From Clostridia bacterium (lineage in GTDB: Bacteria > Bacillota > Clostridia > Christensenellales > Aristaeellaceae), in contig JAFUWR010000343.1 of the NCBI GenBank assembly GCA_017471125.1, positions 1 to 21,316 on the forward strand: a stretch of DNA of 21,316 bases, given 5' to 3'. Shown here in pieces: positions 1 to 7,417 of this stretch (positions are counted from its first letter, which is position 1; every line of letters begins with the position of its first letter). The translations under genes and the position numbers were made by a program. The notes beneath the pieces were generated by a model. It had not been told where the DNA came from and made no database searches. It saw only the letters and a program-made list of their open reading frames with translations.

Positions 1-1
1 A

Positions 2-77
2 TGGAGCGGTAGACGAGGCTCGGACTCGCGACCTCCACCTTGGCAAGGTGGCGCTCTACCAACTGAGCTACTACCGC
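2..77 (-). tRNA. tRNA-Gly (anticodon GCC), copy 2 of the array
   Basis: A 76-nt cloverleaf with encoded CCA reads on the minus strand. The acceptor arms GCGGTAG and CTACCGC pair fully, the D-arm is GCTC/GAGC, and the anticodon stem CCACC/GGTGG encloses the loop TTGCCAA, giving anticodon GCC. The T-stem is GCGAG/CTCGT. The T-loop reads TCCGAGC, so position 55 is C where nearly all tRNAs carry U (pseudouridine). It is the last tRNA visible in the array and is identical to the copy at 180-255 except for one T-loop base (position 60). Confidence 0.95.
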
Positions 78-94
78 ACGGTTTGGGCGTTAAG

Positions 95-165
95 AGCGGG
101 TGATGGGAATCGAACCCACGGAGCCAGCTTGGAAGGCTGGAACTCTACCATTGAGTTACACCCGC
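95..165 (-). tRNA. tRNA-Gly (anticodon UCC)
   Basis: A 71-nt cloverleaf without encoded CCA; the bases after the discriminator are CTT. Acceptor arms GCGGGTG/CACCCGC pair fully. Anticodon stem CCAGC/GCTGG encloses loop CTTCCAA, giving anticodon TCC. The T-loop TTCGATT is canonical, unlike the two Gly(GCC) genes on either side. It lies between them in the same minus-strand array and its 3' end must be completed by a CCA-adding enzyme. Confidence 0.95.
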
Positions 166-179
166 ACATTCAATGGAGT

Positions 180-255
180 TGGAGCGGTAGACGAGACTCG
201 GACTCGCGACCTCCACCTTGGCAAGGTGGCGCTCTACCAACTGAGCTACTACCGC
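180..255 (-). tRNA. tRNA-Gly (anticodon GCC), copy 1 of the array
   Basis: A 76-nt cloverleaf with encoded CCA and anticodon GCC in loop TTGCCAA. It differs from the copy at 2-77 by a single base, so the pair looks like a recent duplication kept by selection or gene conversion. The T-loop is TCCGAGT: again C rather than U at position 55, so the canonical pseudouridine-55 cannot form here. Confidence 0.95.
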
Positions 256-259
256 ATAT

Positions 260-343
260 TGGTGCGGGCGAAGGGACTCGAACCCATACGCCGGGGGCAC
301 CAGAACCTAAATCTGGCGCGTCTGCCAATTTCGCCACGCCCGC
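260..343 (-). tRNA. tRNA-Leu (anticodon UAG)
   Basis: An 84-nt class II tRNA with long variable arm and encoded CCA (discriminator A). Acceptor arms GCGGGCG/CGCCCGC pair fully. Anticodon stem CCAGA/TCTGG encloses loop TTTAGGT, giving anticodon TAG. The T-loop TTCGAGT is canonical. It is the first gene after the consensus promoter at 393-421, and its 5' end lies roughly 43 nt after the predicted transcription start. Confidence 0.95.
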
Positions 344-392
344 ACTCTTGCGCGTGCCGTGGATATGCAGCCCGCGACAACCAACATGAAAT

Positions 393-421
393 ATTATATA
401 GCAAACGCGGTCATTTGTCAA
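393..421 (-). promoter_or_regulatory. Consensus sigma-A promoter of the tRNA array
   Basis: On the minus strand a perfect TTGACA (421-416) is followed after exactly 17 nt by a perfect TATAAT (398-393). The start site would fall near 386, leaving a short leader before tRNA-Leu. The stretch just upstream of the -35 box (about 422-440) is A-rich on this strand (AAAAAACCAAAAAT), like an UP element. Such matches to consensus are expected for stable-RNA genes. Confidence 0.9.
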
Positions 422-440
422 TACCTATTTTTGGTTTTTT

Positions 441-472
441 GGATGTGAGGGCGCTATGTCGCCCTCACATCC
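441..472 (-). other. Perfect 13-bp hairpin overlapping the polC stop codon
   Basis: Arms 441-453 and 460-472 are perfect inverted repeats (GGATGTGAGGGCG) with a 6-nt loop. The polC stop codon (465-467) lies inside the upstream arm. It marks the end of the frr-to-polC unit, but on the minus strand it is followed by an A-rich run, not a U-tract, so it is not a textbook intrinsic terminator. It may stop transcription by another route or only protect the 3' end. Confidence 0.6.
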
Positions 473-3400
473 CGAACTCGAACAGGGTCACCTGGCTGGT
501 CTCGGGCACGTCGTTGAGGCAGCCGGCGAGCTTGAGCTGCTCCACCACGGACTTAGCGACCTTGCGGCGGACCATCTCGTCCTGGGAGATGAACGGACCG
601 TCGGCGCGGGCGGCGACCAGCGCCTCGGCGGCGGCGAGGCCCACGCCGGGCAGGGAATTGATGGGCGGCAGGATGCGCCCGTCCACGATCTGGAAGTCCG
701 CGGCCTTGGAGCGGTAGATGTCGATGGGCAGCATGTGGACGCCGCGCAGGTTCATCTCGATCAGTATCTCGAGGATGGTCATCTCGTCGTCCTTGGTGGC
801 GGTGCGCTCGGACTTGTCCAGCGCCTTGATGTCCTCGATCATGCCGCGCAGGGCGTCCACGTCCTCGGTGACCATCCGCGTGGCGTCGAAGGACTCGGCG
901 TTGCGATGCAGGTAGCAGCAGTAGTACGCCTCCGGGTAGAACACCTTGAAGTAGGCGATGCGCAGGGCCATGGTCACGTAGGCCACGGCGTGGCCCTTGG
1001 GGAACATGTACTTGATCTTCTTGCAGGTCTCGATGTACCAGGCCGGGCCGGAGGACGCCTGCATGGCCTCCTCCATCTGGGGCGTGAGCCCGCGGCCCTT
1101 GCGCACGGACTCCATGGTCTTGAAGGCCATCGACGCCTCCACGCCGTTGGCGATCAGGGCGTTCATGATGTCGTCGCGGGTGCAGAAGCACTCCTTCAGC
1201 GGGATGCCCTGCCGCACCAGGTCCTGGGCGTTGCCCAGCCACACGTCCGTGCCGTGGGACAGGCCGGATATGCGAATGAGCTCCTCCATCGTGGAGGGCC
1301 TGGTCTCCTTGAGCATGCCGCGCACGAAGGAGGTGCCGAACTCCGGCACGCCCAGCGTGCCCGTCTCCGCCACGCCCAGCTGCTCCGCCGTCAGGCCCAG
1401 CGCCTCGGGGGAGGTGAACAGGGAGATGATCTTCGAGAACACCTCCGGGTCGTGCAGCGGCACCTGCTGCGGCGGGATGCCGGTGATGTCCTGGAGCTTG
1501 CGCAGCATGGTCGGGTCGTCGTGGCCCAGCACGTCCAGCTTCACCAGCACGTCGTGCATCGAGTTGAAGTCGAAGTGGGTGGTGATGGTGTCGGTGGTCA
1601 TGTCGTCGGCGGGGTGCTGGATGGGGGTGAACTGGTAGATCTCGTACTCCTTGGGCAGCACCACCATGCCCGCCGGGTGCTGGCCCGTGGTGCGCTTGAC
1701 GCCGGTGATGCCCCGGGCCAGGCGCTCCTTCTCCGCGTTGGTGAGGCTCAGGTTGCGCTCCTCGGCGTACTTGAGCACGTAGCCGTAGGCCGTCTTTTCG
1801 GCGATGGTGCCGATGGTCCCGGCGCGGAAGCAGTATTCCTCGCCGAACAGCTCCTGGATGTAGCGGTGGGCCCGGGGCTGGTACTCGCCGGAGAAGTTCA
1901 GGTCGATGTCGGGCACCTTGTCGCCCTTGAAGCCCAGGAACACCTCGAAGGGGATGTTGAAGCCGTCCTTGTTCATCATCGCGCCGCAGACGGGGCACGC
2001 CTTCGGCGGCAGGTCCAGGCCCGTGGTGTAGCGCGGGTCGGGGTCGAACTCGGTGTGGCGGCACTTGGGGCAGGCGTAGTGGGGCGGCAGGGCGTTGACC
2101 TCCGTGATGCCGGACAGGAACGCCACCAGCGACGAGCCCACCGAGCCACGGGAGCCGACGATGTAGCCGTCCGACAGGGACTTGGCCACCAGCTTCACCG
2201 CGATCATGTACAGCGTCGAGAAGCCGTAGCCGATGATGGCGCCCAGCTCCTTGTCGATGCGCTTTTGCACGATCTCCGGCAGCGGGTCGCCGTACAGGTC
2301 GTGGGCCTTGTCGTTCACCAGCGTCCGAAGCTCGCTCTCCGCCTCCGGCCAGAAGGGCTGGAAGGTCTCCTTGCCCTCGGGGTGGGGGATGAATATCTTC
2401 ACGTCGCCGATGCGGTCGGCGATGGCGTTGGGGTTGGTCACGACGACCTCCCGGGCCTTCTCCCGGCCCAGGTAGCTGAACTCCTCCAGCATGTCGTCGG
2501 TGGTGCGGAAGTACAGCGGCGGCTGGTGGTCGGCGTCGTCGAAGCCCTTGGAGGCCAGCAGTATGGCGCGGTACACGCTGTCGGTGGGGTTCATGAAGTG
2601 CACGTCGCCGGTGGCGCACACGGGCTTGCCGAGCCTGTCGCCCAGCTCGACGATCTTTCGGTTCAAGTCGCGCAGGCCCTCGTCGTCCTTGACGGTGCCC
2701 TCGCGCTTCAAAAAGGCGTTGTTGCCGATGGGCTGTATCTCCAGGTAGTCGTAGAAGGACGCGATCTTCTCGAGCGTCTTTTCGTCCCGCCCGTCCAGCA
2801 CCGCCCGGAACAGCTCGCCCGACTCGCAGGCGGAGCCGACGATCAGCCCCTCCCGGTACTTCGCGATGAGGCTGCGCGGGATGCGTGGCGTGCGGTGGAA
2901 GTAGTTGAGATGTCCCTCGCTGATGAGCCGGTACAGGTGGGCCATGCCCTCCTGGGTGGCGGCCAGCAGGATGATGTGGTAGCTCTGCTTGCCGGGGTCG
3001 GTGGGGAAGCAGGTGTTCAGTTCCTCGAGGGTCTTTACACCCTTCTCCCGCTGGACCTCGTGGAGCACCTTCAACAATAACAGCGACGTGGCCCGCGCGT
3101 CGTGCACGGCCCGGTGGGCGTTCAGCAGCGATATGCTCAGCCGCTTGCACATGACGCCCAGCTTGTGGCTCTTGTTGTGGGGATATTGGTTGCGCACCAG
3201 CGCCAGCGTGTCCACGATCGTGAACGCGAAGGGCAGGCCCGCCTGCTTGAAGGCGCGCCTGAAAAACGCGATGTCGAAGGGCGCGTTGTGGGCCACCAGC
3301 ACGGCGCCGTCGCAGAATCTGGCGAAATCGGGCATGGCCTCCATCAGGGTCCGCTTGCCGCGGAGCATGGCCGAGGTGATGCCGGTGATCTCCACCACCT

Positions 3401-4787
3401 TGTCGGGCACGGGACGGCCGGGGTCGATGAGCTCGGAGAACTCGGCCACCTCCACGCCGTTTTCCACGCGGACTGCGCCGATCTCGATGATCTCGTCGGC
3501 GTGGGTGTTGAGGCCGGTGGTCTCCACGTCCAGCACCACGAACGCGCACCCGTCGATGACCTGCCCCTGGGCGTCCTCTACAATTCCAGCGTCGTCGTCG
3601 ATCAGGTAGCCCTCGCAGCCGGGGATGAGCTTGATACCGTTCTTCTTGGCCGCGCCGAAGGCCTCGGGGAACGCCTGCACCACGCCGTGGTCGGTGATGG
3701 CGATGGCCTTGTGGCCCCACTTCGCCGCCTGCTTGATGAGGTCGGAGGCGGAGGCGCAGGCGTCCATGGTGGAGTAGGTGGTGTGACAGTGCAGCTCCAC
3801 CCGCTTCTCCGGGGCCTTGTCCTCGCGCACGGGCTTCTCCGCGGCCATCAGGTCGCTGACCATCAGCACCATCTCATGCCGGAAGTCGTCGTAGCGGTAG
3901 CTGCCCCGGACCTTGACCCAGTTGCCGGTCTTGAGCGCCGCGGTCAGCGCCTCGGCCTGGGCCTGTATGCCGCCCGGGGTCTCCCGGGTGTTCTTGCCGC
4001 CCAGGAACAGCTTGCAGTTGACGGAGCCCAGGTAGTCCGTCAGCGAGAAGGTGACGATCTTCGTGGTGCCGGTCTTGGTGTCGCGCATCTCGAAGGACTG
4101 GACCTCGCCGACCGCGGTCAGCTTGCCCACGTCCTCGGTGATCTGGTTCATGGGCATGGGCGCGTCGTAGATGTTGCGGCCCAGTATGGCATCGGACGGC
4201 GCGGTCTTCTTGGCCTTCTCCGGGCCGTCGGCGGCCACGGACTGGGCCAGCAGCGCCTCGGTGCGCTCCCGGTCCTCGGTGATGCGCTGGAGCCGCTTCT
4301 CCTCGTCGCCGGTGACCAGTATGCGGGCCGCGGCCTTGATGCCGAACAGGTCGTTCAGCTTGTCCGCCAGGATGCGGTCCACCTTCCGGGACCTCAAAAA
4401 CGCCGCGCCCTCCTCGGAGGACACGCACACCGTCAGCACGCCGTCGCCCAGGCTCCAGCCCTTGCCGTTCCAGTCGATGAAGGGCATGCAGGCGGGGCTC
4501 TCGTGCTTCACCAGCGACTTCATGATGGGCGACGCCACCGTCACGTCCTCGAGCACGCGCTCCCGCAGGGCGGGGTACTCCAAATTGATCTTGACGCGCA
4601 CGTCGGGAAAGGCGGAGGACATCAGTCGCTCCACCTTCGCGAATTGCGCGTCGTTCAATATGCGCTCGCTGGAAAACCGGACGCGCATCTGGCCGGTCTT
4701 CTGCGATATGACCACCTTGGACAGCTTGAGCTGGTCGGCTAGCCCGCGGTCCTCCCGGGCGATCAGGTCGCGCCAGAGTTCGGACAT
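465..4787 (-). CDS. polC: DNA polymerase III, PolC-type alpha subunit
   Basis: This is the Gram-positive replicative polymerase with built-in 3'-5' proofreading. It has 1440 residues, about the usual family length. In order: an N-terminal domain, an OB-fold region around 220-315, a PHP domain beginning near HCHTTYSTMDA (about 333-343), and a DnaQ-type exonuclease inserted in the PHP domain with acidic residues D420 and E422 in LDVETTGL and the later HNAPFD motif near 500. The C-terminal polymerase core has a zinc-type pair (CPKC and CPVCG) and catalytic motif PDIDLNFSGEYQ. The ATG at 4785-4787 follows an AAGGAAG ribosome-binding site. It is the last gene of the frr-to-polC run, 9 nt after the flavoprotein gene. 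No frameshift or missing motif was seen. Confidence 0.97.
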   Translation of the reverse strand: MSELWRDLIAREDRGLADQLKLSKVVISQKTGQMRVRFSSERILNDAQFAKVERLMSSAFPDVRVKINLEYPALRERVLEDVTVASPIMKSLVKHESPACMPFIDWNGKGWSLGDGVLTVCVSSEEGAAFLRSRKVDRILADKLNDLFGIKAAARILVTGDEEKRLQRITEDRERTEALLAQSVAADGPEKAKKTAPSDAILGRNIYDAPMPMNQITEDVGKLTAVGEVQSFEMRDTKTGTTKIVTFSLTDYLGSVNCKLFLGGKNTRETPGGIQAQAEALTAALKTGNWVKVRGSYRYDDFRHEMVLMVSDLMAAEKPVREDKAPEKRVELHCHTTYSTMDACASASDLIKQAAKWGHKAIAITDHGVVQAFPEAFGAAKKNGIKLIPGCEGYLIDDDAGIVEDAQGQVIDGCAFVVLDVETTGLNTHADEIIEIGAVRVENGVEVAEFSELIDPGRPVPDKVVEITGITSAMLRGKRTLMEAMPDFARFCDGAVLVAHNAPFDIAFFRRAFKQAGLPFAFTIVDTLALVRNQYPHNKSHKLGVMCKRLSISLLNAHRAVHDARATSLLLLKVLHEVQREKGVKTLEELNTCFPTDPGKQSYHIILLAATQEGMAHLYRLISEGHLNYFHRTPRIPRSLIAKYREGLIVGSACESGELFRAVLDGRDEKTLEKIASFYDYLEIQPIGNNAFLKREGTVKDDEGLRDLNRKIVELGDRLGKPVCATGDVHFMNPTDSVYRAILLASKGFDDADHQPPLYFRTTDDMLEEFSYLGREKAREVVVTNPNAIADRIGDVKIFIPHPEGKETFQPFWPEAESELRTLVNDKAHDLYGDPLPEIVQKRIDKELGAIIGYGFSTLYMIAVKLVAKSLSDGYIVGSRGSVGSSLVAFLSGITEVNALPPHYACPKCRHTEFDPDPRYTTGLDLPPKACPVCGAMMNKDGFNIPFEVFLGFKGDKVPDIDLNFSGEYQPRAHRYIQELFGEEYCFRAGTIGTIAEKTAYGYVLKYAEERNLSLTNAEKERLARGITGVKRTTGQHPAGMVVLPKEYEIYQFTPIQHPADDMTTDTITTHFDFNSMHDVLVKLDVLGHDDPTMLRKLQDITGIPPQQVPLHDPEVFSKIISLFTSPEALGLTAEQLGVAETGTLGVPEFGTSFVRGMLKETRPSTMEELIRISGLSHGTDVWLGNAQDLVRQGIPLKECFCTRDDIMNALIANGVEASMAFKTMESVRKGRGLTPQMEEAMQASSGPAWYIETCKKIKYMFPKGHAVAYVTMALRIAYFKVFYPEAYYCCYLHRNAESFDATRMVTEDVDALRGMIEDIKALDKSERTATKDDEMTILEILIEMNLRGVHMLPIDIYRSKAADFQIVDGRILPPINSLPGVGLAAAEALVAARADGPFISQDEMVRRKVAKSVVEQLKLAGCLNDVPETSQVTLFEFGM

Positions 4788-4796
4788 ATTACTTCC

Positions 4797-5273
4797 TTAC
4801 TTTTCGTTGACGGTCTTGCCGGTCATGTGCTCGGGGATGAGCTCGAACACCATCACCGCGGGGCCGGAGCGCCTGACCTCGTCCTCGATGTAGCCCTCGT
4901 CCCGGGTGAACTTGTAGCTGAGGCGGCGGCTGATGTCGATGGCCTTGTCGTGGTCCTCGACGACGCGGATCTTGCCGAACACGATCACGCTCTTGAAGTT
5001 CAGCGCCCAGTCGCCGGGCTTGATGACCCCGGAATCGTAGCAGCAGAAGGACGCCCGCGCGTCCCGGGCGATGGCGTCGTTGCGATGGCCGACCCTGCCG
5101 CTGTGGAAGTACAGGTGGCCGTCCTCGTCGTTGTAGAAGTGGTTGATGGGCATGCCGTAGGGGTAGCCGTCGTCGCCGTTGACGCACAGCACGCCGCGCT
5201 TCTCGTTGCGGAGGATGTCGATACATTCCTCCCGGGAGATGACCTGCTTTTTCCTCGCGACCTCTCTGAACAT
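4797..5273 (-). CDS. Pyridoxamine-5'-phosphate oxidase-like (NimA-type) flavoprotein
   Basis: A 158-residue protein of the FMN-binding split-barrel superfamily, of the kind often labelled NimA-like or pyridoxamine 5'-phosphate oxidase family. Typical features are the N-terminal ISREECIDIL segment, GDDGYPYGMPINHFY (33-47), LYFHSGRVGHRNDAI (54-68) and a C-terminal VMVFELIPEHMTGK. Members bind FMN and some reduce nitroaromatics; the substrate here is unknown. I chose the ATG at 5273 because GGAGG lies 7 nt upstream, inside the end of ispG, and because the longer reading frame upstream has no family similarity and overlaps ispG. It starts 2 nt after the ispG stop and ends 9 nt before polC, so it is translated from the same message. 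Confidence 0.88.
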   Translation of the reverse strand: MFREVARKKQVISREECIDILRNEKRGVLCVNGDDGYPYGMPINHFYNDEDGHLYFHSGRVGHRNDAIARDARASFCCYDSGVIKPGDWALNFKSVIVFGKIRVVEDHDKAIDISRRLSYKFTRDEGYIEDEVRRSGPAVMVFELIPEHMTGKTVNEK

Positions 5274-5275
5274 AC

Positions 5276-6325
5276 CTATACCTCCGTCAATCGCCGTATC
5301 TCCTGTATCAGCAGCGCCGCCAGGTCCCCGGACACGGGCTTCGGCTGCTGGTCCCGCACGAACAGCACGGCCTTGCCGTCCTTGCCCCCGGCCACGCCCA
5401 GGTCGGCCTCCCGGGCCTCGCCGGGGCCGTTGACCACGCAGCCCATGACGGCCACCTTGAGCGGCACATGGATGTCCGCGCACTCGGCCCGCACGCGCCG
5501 GGCGATGCCCTCCACGTCGATGCCCGTGCGGCCGCAGGTGGGGCAGGAGATGATCTCGATGCCGTCTTTGCGCAATCCGCAGGCGCGCAGTATGGACAGC
5601 CCCGCGGGCACCTCCTGCACCGGGTCGCCGGACAGGGACACCCGGATGGTGTCGCCGATGCCGTCCAAAAGCAGCGCCCCGATGCCCACCGCGGACTTCA
5701 CGATGCCCACGTCGGCGGTGCCGGACTCGGTGACGCCGATGTGCTGGGGATAGTCGGTGACCTCCGCGGCCAGGCGGCAGGCCCGCACCATCTTTTGAAC
5801 GTCCGTGGCCTTGAAGGACAGCACGATGTCATTAAAGCCGACCTTCTCCAGCATACGCGCGTGGTTCAGGCCGCTCTCGACCATGCCCTCGGGGGTGACG
5901 CCGCCGTACTTCTTGAGGATGTCCTTCTCCACCGACCCGGAGTTCACGCCGATGCGCACGGGCACGTGATGGGCCTTCAAACAGTCGGCCACCTTCCGCA
6001 CGTTGGCCTCGCCGCCGATGTTGCCGGGGTTGATGCGCACCTTGGCGATGCCGTTCTCCACCGACTTGATGGCGAGCCTGTGGTCGAAGTGGATGTCCGC
6101 CACCAGCGGCACGGGGCTTCCGTCCACCAGCGCGCGCACGGCCTCGGCGCAGGCGTCGTCGTAGACGGACACGCGCACGATGTCGGCCCCGGCCGCGGCC
6201 ATGGCGCGGATCTGGTCAAGCGTCGCCGCCACGTCCCGGGTGTCGGTGTTGGTCATGGTCTGTACGGTCACGGGCGCGCCGCCGCCGATGGGGACGCCGC
6301 CCGCGAACACCTGTCGCGTAGACAT
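5276..6325 (-). CDS. ispG: 4-hydroxy-3-methylbut-2-enyl diphosphate synthase (flavodoxin/ferredoxin)
   Basis: IspG is the 4Fe-4S enzyme that reductively opens the MEcPP ring to HMBPP in the MEP isoprenoid pathway. The 349-residue length fits the bacterial single-TIM-barrel form. The iron-sulfur ligands are visible: C261 and C264 in SCPTCGRTG and C296 in MGCVVNGPGEA, with the conserved glutamate E303. The N-terminus shows VQTMTNTDTRD and VRINPGNIG. The ATG at 6325 follows an AAGGAG site that overlaps the rseP stop. It is 12 nt downstream of rseP and in the same unit as dxr, an earlier step of the same pathway. Confidence 0.97.
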   Translation of the reverse strand: MSTRQVFAGGVPIGGGAPVTVQTMTNTDTRDVAATLDQIRAMAAAGADIVRVSVYDDACAEAVRALVDGSPVPLVADIHFDHRLAIKSVENGIAKVRINPGNIGGEANVRKVADCLKAHHVPVRIGVNSGSVEKDILKKYGGVTPEGMVESGLNHARMLEKVGFNDIVLSFKATDVQKMVRACRLAAEVTDYPQHIGVTESGTADVGIVKSAVGIGALLLDGIGDTIRVSLSGDPVQEVPAGLSILRACGLRKDGIEIISCPTCGRTGIDVEGIARRVRAECADIHVPLKVAVMGCVVNGPGEAREADLGVAGGKDGKAVLFVRDQQPKPVSGDLAALLIQEIRRLTEV

Positions 6326-6337
6326 ATTTTTAACTCC

Positions 6338-7417
6338 TTACTGTATAAACCCGTTGACCCCCTGGGTGATGAGCCGCACGACGTCGTGGTAGGTGAGCAG
6401 CACGAACAGGCCCAGCACCAGCAAAAGCCCGATGCCGTGGACCATGCCCTCCTTCTCGGGCGGGATGGGCTTGCGGCGGATGGCCTCCACGATCAGGAAC
6501 ACCAGCCGCCCGCCGTCCAGCGCGGGGAGGGGGAGCAGGTTCATGATGCCCAGGTTCAGCGAGATGATGAATATGAGCCAAAGCACCTCGTACAGGCCGT
6601 CCCGGGCGAACTGGCTCACCACGGCGATGATGCCCACGGTGCCGGCGATCTGGTCCACGCCCTCGCCGTGGAAGAACAGCCTGCGCAGGCTGTCCAGCAT
6701 GGACTGGGTGGTGGTGACCATGTACTCGCCCGCGTAGCGCAGGGCCTCGAGGACGGTGAAGGTGCGGGTGGAGAACTCGATGCCGATCATGCCGTGGGAC
6801 GCGCCGTTCTCGTCCTCGACCACGGTGGTCCGCATGTCCAGCTCGACCTCCGCGCCGTCGCGCAGCACGGTCAGGCGCACGGTGCTGCCGGGCTCGGTGG
6901 CGCGTATGGCCGTGACCACGCCGCTGACGCCCGCGCCGTCGTTGGTGATGTCGGTGTCGTTGACCCTGACGATGGTGTCTCCCGGCTGGACCCCGGCCTC
7001 GACGGCGGGCATGCCGTCCATGACGCTGTGGACCACCGGGAAGCTCTCGGCCACCACGAATTGGTTGAGCATCACCGCGCAGGCCACGAACGCCAGCACG
7101 AAGTTCATGAAGGGTCCCGCGAGGATGGTCAAGAACCGCTTCCACACGGGCTGGTTGTTCATGGCGCGGGGGTCGTCGTTGGCCTCGTCCTCGCCCACAA
7201 AGGCGCAGTAGCCGCCCAGCGGGATGGCCCGCAGGGAATACTGTATGCCGGTCTTTTTGCCTTCCCAGCCCAACAGCCGCGGGCCGAAGCCCACTGAGAA
7301 TTCCACGATGCCGATGCCGCACAGCCGCCCGACCAGGTAGTGGCCGAATTCATGGACGGTGACGATCAGGCCCAGCATCACGATGGCGAGGAGCACATAG
7401 AGGATATTGGTCAACAT
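6338..7417 (-). CDS. rseP: Site-2 zinc metalloprotease RseP
   Basis: An intramembrane protease of the RseP/RasP family, which cuts anti-sigma factors and signal-peptide remnants within the membrane. It has 359 residues, with a first membrane helix carrying the zinc motif HEFGH (22-26), a PDZ domain around 121-195 (AGVQPGDTIVRVN), and a C-terminal membrane segment with NLGIMNLLPLPALDGGR (288-304), the third zinc ligand region. The ATG at 7417 overlaps the last 7 nt of dxr and has GGAGG upstream inside dxr, so the two are probably translationally coupled. The anti-sigma substrate is not in the window. Confidence 0.96.
   Translation of the reverse strand: MLTNILYVLLAIVMLGLIVTVHEFGHYLVGRLCGIGIVEFSVGFGPRLLGWEGKKTGIQYSLRAIPLGGYCAFVGEDEANDDPRAMNNQPVWKRFLTILAGPFMNFVLAFVACAVMLNQFVVAESFPVVHSVMDGMPAVEAGVQPGDTIVRVNDTDITNDGAGVSGVVTAIRATEPGSTVRLTVLRDGAEVELDMRTTVVEDENGASHGMIGIEFSTRTFTVLEALRYAGEYMVTTTQSMLDSLRRLFFHGEGVDQIAGTVGIIAVVSQFARDGLYEVLWLIFIISLNLGIMNLLPLPALDGGRLVFLIVEAIRRKPIPPEKEGMVHGIGLLLVLGLFVLLTYHDVVRLITQGVNGFIQ

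Noticed and set aside
2..255. The 76-nt direct repeat at 2-77 and 180-255 as a mobile-element or attachment-site duplication
   Set aside because: Both copies are whole, functional-looking tRNA-Gly(GCC) genes in a normal tRNA array, with no integrase or phage gene nearby.
1990..2085. The CPKC and CPVCG pairs in PolC as an inserted zinc-finger gene or domain fusion
   Set aside because: This cysteine module is a normal part of the PolC polymerase core.
456..3080. An 874-codon open frame on the plus strand opposite polC, and several other long antisense frames such as 3102-4742, 5468-7297 and 16021-16995
   Set aside because: They are rich in His, Val, Gly, Leu and Ala as expected when the complement of a GC-rich gene is read; they show no domain and no ribosome-binding site, and the opposite strand holds clear essential genes.
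5274..5483. Upstream extension of the NimA-like gene by 70 codons
   Set aside because: It overlaps ispG in another frame, and the ATG at 5273 has a GGAGG site and a family-like N-terminus.
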